Assembly (NCBI GenBank): GCA_029244465.1
Contig: JAQWQN010000096.1
Span: 1 to 9,383 of the forward strand
Origin: Pseudomonadales bacterium
GTDB taxonomy: Bacteria; Pseudomonadota; Gammaproteobacteria; Pseudomonadales; Azotimanducaceae
Direction of reading: 5' to 3'
DNA: 9,383 bases
This document shows positions 1 through 6,738 of this stretch, one piece after another. Made by a program: the position numbers and the translations under genes. How positions within the stretch are numbered: the first letter of the stretch is position 1; every line of letters starts with the position of its first letter. Under the pieces are notes generated by a model. That model worked only from the letters and a program-made list of their open reading frames with translations. It did not search any database and was not told where the DNA came from.

Positions 1-18
1 GCTTGTTTAGATTTGCGA

Positions 19-46
19 GCAAGCCTGAGGACAAGCGCAGGCTTGC
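19..46. repeat. Perfect 9-bp inverted repeat (hairpin or operator candidate)
   Basis: GCAAGCCTG (19-27) and CAGGCTTGC (38-46) are perfect reverse complements separated by 10 nt. Neither side carries a run of T, so this is not a convincing intrinsic terminator; the plus side is followed by AAAA and then mixed sequence. It lies about 70 nt downstream of the stop of the minus-strand hydrolase remnant. It could be a weak terminator, an operator, or part of a gene outside the window. The rest of positions 1-116 shows nothing I can assign. Confidence 0.4.
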
Positions 47-116
47 AAAATCGTCTTTAGTTGTTTCGTTCATTTGCTTTTGTAGGTCTCAAACTCTCTC
101 TTGCGAGCACGTTCTG

Positions 117-368
117 TTAATACACTAGATGGTCTTGGAACCAGGCCAGCCTTGCAGCCCCTGCGACCTCGTTGTCCTCGCCGCTAAATCCGTGTCCGCC
201 GTCCGCAATCACCAGGAGGTCATTCGCCATGCCAGCTTTGTGAGCGTAAATCACTGCCTTGGTGATCAGCGCGCCGGCATACGATGAGAGGCTGTAAATC
301 AGAAGTAGCGTCGTAGCGACGAGGCGTAACATGTCTTCGCTCGTGGGTAGATGTCTGGTCAGCAGCAT
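117..368 (-). pseudogene. Remnant of a secreted alpha/beta hydrolase (signal-like start joined to C-terminal tail)
   Basis: The 83-codon frame ends at TAA (119-117). Residues 35-82 match the end of alpha/beta-hydrolase esterases of the dienelactone-hydrolase or feruloyl-esterase type. KAVIYAHKAGMANDLLVI corresponds to the strand before the catalytic His, and ADGGHGF contains that His (H59). The closing AARLAWFQDHL is the usual final helix. The nucleophile elbow (GxSxG) and the acid residue are absent, as is most of the roughly 250-300-residue fold. From Met13 (ATG at 332-330) the frame begins like a signal peptide: MLRLVATTLLLIYSLSSYAG has a short charged start, a hydrophobic core and a small-residue end. 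The simplest reading is an in-frame internal deletion of a secreted hydrolase. An alternative is a short new protein made from a decayed gene. It cannot be catalytically active as an esterase. Confidence 0.5.
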
Positions 369-563
369 AGCCCATCCATAGAGCGCGCAGTAGGGGCGCC
401 GGGGGGCAATCCTTTTTCGTCAGGAGCTAGCTATAAATTGGCTAAAACGGCGATAATCTCTTGCCAATCCCAGCCAATCCGAGAACTGCTTTTGTACCAG
501 CGCCCAAATGGGGAAGACTATGCTCGTGAGCTCGCGCCGATGGAACGCAAGTCAGGGCTTATC

Positions 564-1250
564 ATGGTCGATGATATTCCGGTTGAGTTACGTCGCAACA
601 AACGGCGCAAGACCCGAATCGCGATTGTGATTGATCCAGCCGGTCACGCCGTACTCGATGCGCCAACGCACACAGTACAGGAAGATATCGAAGCATTGGT
701 CCGTGAACATGCTCGATGGCTACGTTATCGGATCAACAAAGTGCGGGAAGAAACCGCTCACCTAGGGAGGATGGGTTACCTGCACGGTGAAGTTGTCCTC
801 TACCTGGGGAAGCCATTAATTATGGAAATGTATGCCGGGTCGAGTGTTGCGTTGGGCGACGGGATCTTGAAGGTGCCAGCCGGCGATGAAGCGACCACTC
901 GTGAGTTGGTTCGAACTTGGTATACCTCGCGCGCGGAGTTGGTGTTCGCTGAGGTGCTTGCGGCGCAGCTGCATCTGCCCTGGCTTGACGGGTGTTTGCC
1001 AAAATGGCGCCAGCGTTTTATGAAGAGTCAGTGGGGTAGCTGCAGCTCCAAGGGAACCATATCTTTGAACACCCATTTGATTCGGACGCCGATTCGTCTG
1101 ATTGAGTATGTGGTGGTGCATGAGCTGTGTCACTTGCGACATCATGATCACTCACGCCGATTCCATGCCCTCATGGGCATGCACATGCCGGATTGGCAGC
1201 GTAGAAGCAAAGAATTAGGCCGGAATTTGAGCCTGCTGCTCGATGAATAG
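564..1250 (+). CDS. YgjP-like / M48-family zinc metallopeptidase (DUF45)
   Basis: This is a predicted cytoplasmic zinc metallohydrolase of the YgjP (DUF45) family, related to SprT and WLM peptidases; its substrate is unknown. The start carries the basic family opening VELRRNKRRKTRI. Near residues 154-169 lies the diagnostic block KSQWGSCSSKGTISLN. HELCHLRHHDHSRRFH starts at residue 186: HExxH gives two zinc ligands and the general base, and the later His in DHS is the likely third ligand. All key residues are intact and the length (228 aa) is normal. I chose ATG 564 because AGGG (554-557) lies 6 nt upstream and the family homology begins just after it. ATG 540 is possible. The frame is open back to ATG 351, but that part has no family similarity, overlaps the opposite-strand remnant and contains -10-like TATAAA (432-437) and GATAAT (452-457). 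The gene converges on the amidohydrolase with an 11-bp gap. Confidence 0.85.
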   Translation: MVDDIPVELRRNKRRKTRIAIVIDPAGHAVLDAPTHTVQEDIEALVREHARWLRYRINKVREETAHLGRMGYLHGEVVLYLGKPLIMEMYAGSSVALGDGILKVPAGDEATTRELVRTWYTSRAELVFAEVLAAQLHLPWLDGCLPKWRQRFMKSQWGSCSSKGTISLNTHLIRTPIRLIEYVVVHELCHLRHHDHSRRFHALMGMHMPDWQRRSKELGRNLSLLLDE

Positions 1251-1261
1251 TTGTGCATACC

Positions 1262-2497
1262 TTAGTGCAATGAAGCTGTGCTCTTGCTGATGGTCAACTT
1301 GCTGTGATCTTGCAGAATACGTATGTCGTCCAGCGGATTGCCGTCTACGATGACGATGTCTGCGATCGAACCTTTGGCTAAAGTCCCAACGCGACCTTCT
1401 ACGTCAAAAGCCTGGCCGCCGTTGCGAGTTGCGCAGAGTAGGGCTTCCGCCGGGCGCATTGAAAACAGCTCAACAAAATATTCGAGATCTTTCGCGTAAG
1501 TGCCATGCGGGGCGATGGAAATGCCGTAATCGCCACCGACTACCAACTTGACACCTGCCTCACGCAGCTTCGCGACGGTAACTATGGTCGCCTCAATCTC
1601 AGCTTCATAGCCTTGATCGATCACCGTTTGGCGATTCACGCCCAGGCTTTCGCATTGCGCCAGGTACTGCACCTCCCACGCGATCGCGGGACCGACAAAA
1701 AGGCGCTCTTTCTGGGCGGTGAGCAGGTCGATCGCTTCGTCGTCCAGATAATTGGCATGACCGATGAAATCAACACCGGCCAGAACCGCTTGTTTTACAG
1801 CGGCGGCCGACCTTGCGTGGCAGGCGACTCGCATCTTGCGCCGATGCGCTTCGTGCACGACAGCGTCGACTTCTTCGTCACAGAATGATAATTCACCTGG
1901 TGGGTTGGTTGGGTTGATGGCTTCGCCGTCGATGAAGATCTTGACGACATCCACGCCGTCGCGGCGTTGCTCGCGCACCGCTTTACGCAGTGCCCAGGGT
2001 CCGTCCGCGATCTGGCTCAGGCCGCCGGGAGCGTCAACGTTGCTTGCTGTTGCGCCGAGGTCTCGACCTGCGGCCAACAGGCGGGGACCAGGCAACTGGC
2101 CAGCGTTGATGGCGGTACGAAGGGCGACATCAATTTTGTAGGTTGAGCCGAAACTGATTGCTGCAGTAAACCCGGCGTTCAACATAAGCTTGGCATTACC
2201 AACGGCTGTGATCGTTGCTTGCTCAACGGGTGTAGCACCAATAGCGAAAGGACTGGCGTCGGCAAAGGAAAGATGTGCGTGTGTTTCCGTCATGCCAGGC
2301 ATCAAGAAATGCCCGTTCAGATCGTTGAACGTTGTGTCTGCCGGGGTGTCGGGCAGGCCGGCTGTGGGCCCAGCATAGCGAATGATGCCGTTGTTTACCC
2401 ATAAGGCGCCATCGGTAATGACCGCTTCGTTTTCAGCCGTGAAGAGAGTGGCGTTCCTGTAGACTGTGTTGGCGGGTGTTTGCAGCTTGATACTCAA
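1262..2497 (-). CDS. Metal-dependent amidohydrolase (imidazolonepropionase / Xaa-Pro dipeptidase-like)
   Basis: This is an amidohydrolase-superfamily TIM-barrel enzyme (411 aa, full length, no signal peptide) that should hydrolyse an amide, lactam or ester bond. The N-terminal beta-sandwich strand (YRNATLFTAENE) precedes THAHLS, with metal ligands H73 and H75. K186 in VVKIFIDG is the expected carboxylated lysine bridging two metals. H227 (ACHARS), H247 (GHANYLDD) and D323 (GGDYG) complete the set. The C-terminal part (GTLAKGSIADIVIVDGNPLDDI) is the returning sandwich typical of the imidazolonepropionase / Xaa-Pro dipeptidase-like branch. Substrate cannot be deduced. It is the third gene of the overlapping operon. 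The start is TTG (2497-2495), and the upstream stop TGA shares bases with it (TTGA). There is no strong Shine-Dalgarno, so initiation probably depends on coupling to the ABM gene. The next in-frame ATG would delete the N-terminal sandwich. Confidence 0.9.
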   Translation of the reverse strand: MSIKLQTPANTVYRNATLFTAENEAVITDGALWVNNGIIRYAGPTAGLPDTPADTTFNDLNGHFLMPGMTETHAHLSFADASPFAIGATPVEQATITAVGNAKLMLNAGFTAAISFGSTYKIDVALRTAINAGQLPGPRLLAAGRDLGATASNVDAPGGLSQIADGPWALRKAVREQRRDGVDVVKIFIDGEAINPTNPPGELSFCDEEVDAVVHEAHRRKMRVACHARSAAAVKQAVLAGVDFIGHANYLDDEAIDLLTAQKERLFVGPAIAWEVQYLAQCESLGVNRQTVIDQGYEAEIEATIVTVAKLREAGVKLVVGGDYGISIAPHGTYAKDLEYFVELFSMRPAEALLCATRNGGQAFDVEGRVGTLAKGSIADIVIVDGNPLDDIRILQDHSKLTISKSTASLH

Positions 2498-2841
2498 CTG
2501 GCAAAGAACTCTGTTTTTCGCTCGCCATCGGGCCCGTAGACAGGTTCCCCGCGCTCTACGAGGTAGGCCTGGTTGTCACTTGAGACAATGTTTGCATCGG
2601 CGAGGAGTTCGACCATTTTGTCGTAGTTAGGGTGTCTAAAGTGCGCAGCGAGAGTTTCGCTTGAGTCCCATAATTCGTAGACCTGTACTCGTGTTGGTAT
2701 AGAGGGGTCTGGTGCGAAACAATAGTCCTGGCAGCCTGCTTCTTCAACGCGGGTCGCCATTTGAACGTCTGTGGTGAGGGTGACGGCGCGATCACGATCC
2801 TTTTGGTTGGCGAACTCTAATGCGGCAACAACGATAATCAT
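2494..2841 (-). CDS. ABM-domain protein (putative quinol monooxygenase, YgiN-like)
   Basis: This 115-aa protein is the size of a single antibiotic-biosynthesis-monooxygenase (ABM) domain, a dimeric ferredoxin-like alpha/beta barrel. It starts with a hydrophobic strand (MIIVVAALEF), continues with a helix rich in Thr/Val, then Y40-CFAPDP. The hallmark follows: VQVYELWDSSETLAAHFRHPNY (positions 52-73), in which the E/W and H residues are the usual conserved ones. Family members include cofactor-independent quinol or polyketide oxygenases, haem-degrading enzymes and non-catalytic or isomerase-like members, so the reaction is open. It overlaps both neighbours by 4 bp. A strong ribosome site (GGAGGT) sits in the last codons of the propeller gene, 3 nt before its ATG. 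A role in modifying the product of the lyase-like protein or the substrate of the amidohydrolase is inferred from this arrangement only. Confidence 0.85.
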   Translation of the reverse strand: MIIVVAALEFANQKDRDRAVTLTTDVQMATRVEEAGCQDYCFAPDPSIPTRVQVYELWDSSETLAAHFRHPNYDKMVELLADANIVSSDNQAYLVERGEPVYGPDGERKTEFFAS

Positions 2842-3881
2842 TTGACCTCCTGGCCCGTTAAGGTGCGGCGCCAGCGCCTGTGTGAGGGACCCGCGCGTCC
2901 CCGCGCTTCGCCAGCATGTTCGGGATACACGGAGGCAGTATATAGATCGCCGTGACTGTCGATTGCTAACTGGTGAATATAGATTGCGATTTTTTCCACG
3001 TGATCCAGCACTGCTCCTGAATCTTCGTCGAGGATGGCAAGATTGCTCATGTGGTCGCTCGCATATATTTTATTGTCATGAGTGGCGAGGCTCAAGGGCA
3101 TGATGTGAGTCCACTCGTCGATATACTCTCCTGCAGCGGTAAAGCGTTGGATGCGATGCTGGCAATCAGCAGCAGGCTTGGTCCGGCGGGGTTCAATCTG
3201 GCCGGGTACGGTCATATAGTCATGAAAATTACCACCACACAGGTCGGCCACCAGCAGGCGGTCTTGCGAGTCGATCGCCAGCGCGTGTGGCGTATTAAAT
3301 TCTCCCGGGCCCCGACCCCAGCCGCCAACGGTCTTGATGAACTCACCCTCCGGGCTGTACCAGACCAAACGGGAGTTCCAGTAACCGTCTGCAACAACAA
3401 TATTGCCGTTTGCCTGGACTGCAACCGCTGTTGGGCCATTAAAGTGCGTAGCGTCGTCCCCCCACTCAGCAAATGTCCCTAACGTTAAAAGTAATTCGCC
3501 ATCAGGGGTGTACTTTTTGACGGTATGACCGTCGCGGTCCGTGGTCCAAAACATCCCATCCTTTTCGATGTAGAGCGTGTGGGCGCCAAGGGCAAAGCCA
3601 CGCTCGTCAGATGGCCCCCATTTGCCAAGATAGTCACCCGCGCGGGTGAACATTGAAATGGAGCTTTTGCCCATTTTGTCTTGGAGCGCGAGCGGGTGAG
3701 CGGCCCAATGTTCAATATCGCGCGTGAAAAGATAAATGACGTCCTTCGAATCGACAGCAACCCCGGACCCCATTTCGAAAACCATATCCGTAGGGTAGTG
3801 TGGCCAGGTCGCGGCTAATGCGTAGCCGCTGCGCGGATCATCGCTATTGGTTTCGTTCTCGACGTCGTGGGAGGTGCACAT
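2838..3881 (-). CDS. NHL-repeat beta-propeller, peptidyl-alpha-hydroxyglycine amidating lyase-like
   Basis: This 347-aa protein is a six-bladed NHL propeller resembling the lyase (PAL) half of peptidyl-glycine alpha-amidating monooxygenase, which splits N-acyl-hydroxyglycines to an amide plus glyoxylate. Repeats of the form 'His-x-Leu/Ile - Asp - G - hydrophobic - D' run from about residue 38 to 318. Three His sit at the PAL zinc-ligand positions: H101 (GAHTLYIEKDG), H199 (TPHALAID) and H303 (IHQLAID). DGYWNSR (165-171) supplies the Tyr and Arg of the PAL active-site loop. Between VAD (211-213) and HRIQRF (242-247), blocks usually close together, there is an insert of about 28 residues containing Cys and His. 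There is no signal peptide (start MCTSHDVENE), so it should be cytoplasmic, unlike secreted PALs. It is first in the operon. The ATG at 3881 has only a weak Shine-Dalgarno. PAL chemistry is an inference; the family also includes proteins of unknown function. Confidence 0.85.
   Translation of the reverse strand: MCTSHDVENETNSDDPRSGYALAATWPHYPTDMVFEMGSGVAVDSKDVIYLFTRDIEHWAAHPLALQDKMGKSSISMFTRAGDYLGKWGPSDERGFALGAHTLYIEKDGMFWTTDRDGHTVKKYTPDGELLLTLGTFAEWGDDATHFNGPTAVAVQANGNIVVADGYWNSRLVWYSPEGEFIKTVGGWGRGPGEFNTPHALAIDSQDRLLVADLCGGNFHDYMTVPGQIEPRRTKPAADCQHRIQRFTAAGEYIDEWTHIMPLSLATHDNKIYASDHMSNLAILDEDSGAVLDHVEKIAIYIHQLAIDSHGDLYTASVYPEHAGEARGRAGPSHRRWRRTLTGQEVK
2845..2850 (-). promoter_or_regulatory. 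Strong Shine-Dalgarno inside the upstream gene
   Basis: On the minus strand GGAGGTCAAATG places a near-perfect GGAGGT just before the ABM start codon. The motif is encoded by the last Gln-Glu-Val codons of the propeller gene, whose stop forms the ATGA overlap. This makes the ABM start certain and suggests re-initiation by the same ribosomes. It may give the ABM protein higher output than its neighbours. Confidence 0.75.
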
Positions 3882-3912
3882 CGCTATACGCTCGTTCGCG
3901 GTTGGGATGAGA

Positions 3913-3941
3913 GTATTACCCGCTTCTTATCCGGCTGTCTA
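3913..3941 (-). promoter_or_regulatory. Candidate sigma70 promoter for the propeller/ABM/amidohydrolase operon
   Basis: On the minus strand TAGACA (3941-3936; 5 of 6 to the -35 consensus) is followed after 17 nt by TAATAC (3918-3913; 3 of 6 to the -10). Initiation would leave a leader of about 25 nt before the ATG at 3881. The -10 is weak, so an activator may be needed or the true promoter may differ. Confidence 0.3.
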
Positions 3942-3964
3942 ACACAGCGCAGGTTGATTCGGAT

Positions 3965-3993
3965 TTGGCAGTGATGCGCGCCTTGAGCATAAT
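3965..3993 (+). promoter_or_regulatory. Sigma70-type promoter upstream of the glycosyltransferase
   Basis: TTGGCA (3965-3970; 5 of 6 to TTGACA) and CATAAT (3988-3993; 5 of 6 to TATAAT) are separated by exactly 17 nt. Transcription would start near 4000, giving a leader of about 80 nt before ATG 4082. It lies in the divergent 200-bp gap between the propeller operon and the glycosyltransferase gene and is the best promoter match in the window. Confidence 0.55.
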
Positions 3994-4081
3994 GAGTACA
4001 GGCCTGATATTTGCTTAGGGTCCAGAGGGTAACCGAGTGTTAGCATTGCACGCTGAATTTGCTTGAAAATGACACGGACTC

Positions 4082-5107
4082 ATGCAGCGAATATTACAAA
4101 TCTGTCCGCACGATAGCAGCCCTTTCGGTGAACTGTGTGATCGCTACCGTATTGCCGCAGAGACGTTTGGCTGTGAAGTTGTAACCGTTTACCTCGGCCC
4201 AGCGAGGGGCTTGGAGTGGTTGAGTAGCACGTATCTGGGCGTGCAGGAACTGGCGAGTCACCGAGCTATTAGCGCCGCGATGGCACCGTTTGCGACAACA
4301 CCCTGGGATTTAGTGATTTGCCATCGATACAGAGCTTACCGCGCGGCTGCATCGGTAGGGCTTGCTCGAAAACGTTGCGTAGTGGTTGCGCATGAGTACG
4401 GTTTACTGGCGCGCTGGCCGCGCCGCGTTCACCGGGCTTTGTTTTCCCGTTCGTGTCGATTTGCCGGTATCGCCCCAGCCCTCGCGGCCGAGCTCGGCGA
4501 GATTACGGGGAATCCGCTTGTGCTACAAAATGTCGTAGATGTGGCGGCAGCCAAGCGCGTGTTTCTGACCCGAGTAGAAGCGCGCGAGCAGTTGCAGCTG
4601 GACGGCGATGATTTGACGGTCGGTATCGTTGGCCGGTTGCATTACAAGAAGCGTCCTGACCTTGCACTTGATGCGTTCAAGGGGTTCGCCGAGCGCTATC
4701 CTCGAAGCCGTTTGGTGGTTTTGGGGGACGGCGAGGAACGGGCCAAACTTGAGATGCAAGCGGTTCCGAATGCTTGGTTTGCCGGGCATGTTCCCAATGC
4801 AATCCGCGTCTTCAAAGCATTTGATATTCTGTTACATACCGCCGAAGTCGAAGCCTTCGGGATGGTTGTGCTGGAAGCGATGCTGGCTGGCGTGCCGGTT
4901 GTGGCACTGCGTGGTTATGGACCAGAGTATGTGCTGGGCGATTTGGGTTTTTTCGCGGCACAAGACTCAGCCGGCGCGTTCGCTGATGCCTTAGCAAGGG
5001 CGGCCCATGCTGATCGCGCTGAACTCGCTACGAGGAGCCTGGCGCGCATAGAACAACATTTTTCGATTCAGGTGCTTGCTGACAAGCTCAAGGATTTGTT
5101 GGGCTGA
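4082..5107 (+). CDS. Family 4 (GT-B) glycosyltransferase, probably envelope/LPS glycan
   Basis: This 341-aa retaining glycosyltransferase has a normal length for GT4 enzymes and should act at the cytoplasmic face of the membrane on a nucleotide-sugar donor. The acceptor domain opens with MQRILQICPHDSSPF and LCDRYRIAAE, an opening I associate with LPS-core-type glycosyltransferases of gammaproteobacteria. The donor domain begins with TVGIVGRLHYKKRPDLALDAF (about 179-199), followed by LVVLGDGEER. The nucleotide-sugar motif is EAFGMVVLE (E257 to E265, the EX7E pattern) and then AMLAGVPVVA. No membrane segments are seen. ATG 4082 fits the family start but has only CGGA as a weak Shine-Dalgarno. 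It is driven by the promoter at 3965-3993. Its 3' end overlaps the convergent GT39 gene by 20 bp. The sugar and acceptor cannot be read from the sequence. Confidence 0.9.
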   Translation: MQRILQICPHDSSPFGELCDRYRIAAETFGCEVVTVYLGPARGLEWLSSTYLGVQELASHRAISAAMAPFATTPWDLVICHRYRAYRAAASVGLARKRCVVVAHEYGLLARWPRRVHRALFSRSCRFAGIAPALAAELGEITGNPLVLQNVVDVAAAKRVFLTRVEAREQLQLDGDDLTVGIVGRLHYKKRPDLALDAFKGFAERYPRSRLVVLGDGEERAKLEMQAVPNAWFAGHVPNAIRVFKAFDILLHTAEVEAFGMVVLEAMLAGVPVVALRGYGPEYVLGDLGFFAAQDSAGAFADALARAAHADRAELATRSLARIEQHFSIQVLADKLKDLLG

Positions 5108-6515
5108 GTCTACGCCAGAGGGTTGTACCATCTGGGAGAGACCGAAGTTTCTCCGCATTCTTAGGGGTTCGTTCTTCAGCGCAAACCCAAAGCAGCATCT
5201 GTCCCTGGTCTTGGCTGGTGCTTTGCAGCTGATGATATCGCCGTAAATACGATTGACGGATTGGGTCAGGCTGACAGAACCCCAATTGGTTTACCTCACT
5301 TTCGATCGCATAGATTGCCGTGATCTCCAGACTGTTCAGAATGGCCGCATCCTTACCCGGCAAGCCGAAATTTAGTGCTGTTCGCGCAACAAGAGAGAGA
5401 ACGAGGATCGTAACCAGGCGTCGCGCCCACTTTGGGTTCAGTTGAAGTTTCGGTTGCACAATCATTGCGGCGGCCAACGCAAAAAACGGCAGACAAGGAA
5501 ATAGATAGTGCCGATAGTGCCGCGGACTGATGAACAGCGGCAAGGACGCGATGAGCCCGATTGCGATCATTGCAAGGGTGTCTCTTGAGGGTAGGTAGGC
5601 GGCGCCTGAAGAAAGTGGGCGTAACTGGGAGACTGTAGCGCCGCCTGCGCGTTGCGCGACAGCCAATCTAAGCGATATCAAACCCAGGGAAAGCACCATA
5701 GGGATCGCAAGATTAGTGACGAGGTGTTGCAGTAAATAAATGCGATCGTTGTCGTTGCCACGCTGTCCAGTCAAACTTGCCAGTATCTGTTGATCAAAAT
5801 AGGCGAAGAGGTGGTCTCGTGCCGGTTCGTAGAAAAGCAAGCTGGCTAACAGCGTGAAGCAGACGAAACTACTCATGGTGCTTCTTCGAATACCCCTTAG
5901 TATTTGATTATCCATAAGCGCCGCAAAGACAAATGGCATCGCCAGCGGAAAAAGACCGACAGGACCTTTAACCAGAAAGCCGATGGCTGCCAAGACGCCA
6001 ACGAGTGGATGCCACAGATTTTTTGTCCTGCCTTCCAAGGCGCCCACGGCTGCGAGAATAGCAATCAGGGCGATGAGCAGTTCCAACGCATTGCTGCGCA
6101 GCGTGTAGGTCGTTACGGGCATGAGAAACAGCATGAGGAGCGCCCAGACAAATCCAACGTTAGAGGCGCCAGAACTGCGGTCTAAACGAGACCAAAGGAG
6201 GGCCATGGCGGCGACGATAGCGATGGCCATCATTGTGCAGTACAGGCGCTCGACCCAAAAGCTGTCACCAAAGATGCCAAACCATAAGCTTAAGAACCAA
6301 ATACCCAGCGGAGGATGGTCGGTAAACGCTGTTACGCTGCTATCAAAATAGGGCAATGCCCAGAAACTGCCAATGTCTGCGGCTAAATCGCGCGCGATGC
6401 CGGCATAGATGACACCGTCCAACGACATTGTCAGGAAAGGTAAAGAGCCCGCAAGGTACAACAAGCCTGCCAAAACAACAGCGATCGCGAGCTTTAATTC
6501 TGTTTGGTCAGTCAC
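5088..6515 (-). CDS. ArnT/PMT-like integral-membrane glycosyltransferase (GT39, PMT_2 type)
   Basis: This 475-aa polytopic inner-membrane protein probably moves a sugar from a polyprenyl-phosphate carrier to a lipid or glycan on the periplasmic side. Residues 9-30 form the first membrane helix. SLDGVIYAGIARDLA follows, with D33 as the expected catalytic Asp in the first periplasmic loop. FTDHPPLGIWF (64-74) is the second family motif, and GFLVKGPVGLFPLAMPF (179-195) is the usual third. About ten further hydrophobic segments run to residue 383, then a soluble tail of about 90 residues. At 475 aa it is shorter than ArnT (about 550), so I do not claim aminoarabinose specificity. The start is GTG (6515-6513) without a clear Shine-Dalgarno; the next in-frame Met would remove the first helix. 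It converges with the GT4 gene and the two stops overlap, so they are not co-transcribed but may serve the same envelope glycan. Confidence 0.88.
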   Translation of the reverse strand: MTDQTELKLAIAVVLAGLLYLAGSLPFLTMSLDGVIYAGIARDLAADIGSFWALPYFDSSVTAFTDHPPLGIWFLSLWFGIFGDSFWVERLYCTMMAIAIVAAMALLWSRLDRSSGASNVGFVWALLMLFLMPVTTYTLRSNALELLIALIAILAAVGALEGRTKNLWHPLVGVLAAIGFLVKGPVGLFPLAMPFVFAALMDNQILRGIRRSTMSSFVCFTLLASLLFYEPARDHLFAYFDQQILASLTGQRGNDNDRIYLLQHLVTNLAIPMVLSLGLISLRLAVAQRAGGATVSQLRPLSSGAAYLPSRDTLAMIAIGLIASLPLFISPRHYRHYLFPCLPFFALAAAMIVQPKLQLNPKWARRLVTILVLSLVARTALNFGLPGKDAAILNSLEITAIYAIESEVNQLGFCQPDPIRQSYLRRYHQLQSTSQDQGQMLLWVCAEERTPKNAEKLRSLPDGTTLWRRLSPTNP

Positions 6516-6738
6516 TGCAGGTAGTGATCGCCGTGCTAGATTTGTGATAGAGGCGCCTTGGGGTGATTGAAACGCGATGCCCTTTTCGTCGGCATTGTGC
6601 CAGCGATTGAACCACAGCAGGGAAAGTTCCCCCTAGATTAGCAGGATCCGGTTAGAGGCTGGAGAGGCGACAGATAGAAAAAGGGCTGATAGGCTTTCGC
6701 AGTTCGCGCTAACTGTAAAGTACTGGGGAACCTGCGGC

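Noticed and set aside
816..1151. Long minus-strand frame (111 aa) inside the metallopeptidase
   Set aside because: It is antisense to the intact zinc-binding and WGSC motifs of the plus-strand gene, has no family pattern, and is a shadow of a real gene.
3051..3482. 143-aa plus-strand frame inside the propeller gene
   Set aside because: It is antisense to well-preserved NHL repeats, shows no recognisable fold and has no ribosome site.
6618..6632. Palindrome GGGAA-AG-TTCCC as an operator for the divergent GT39/LLM genes
   Set aside because: The arms are only 5 bp, flanking bases do not extend the symmetry, and no promoter could be placed next to it.
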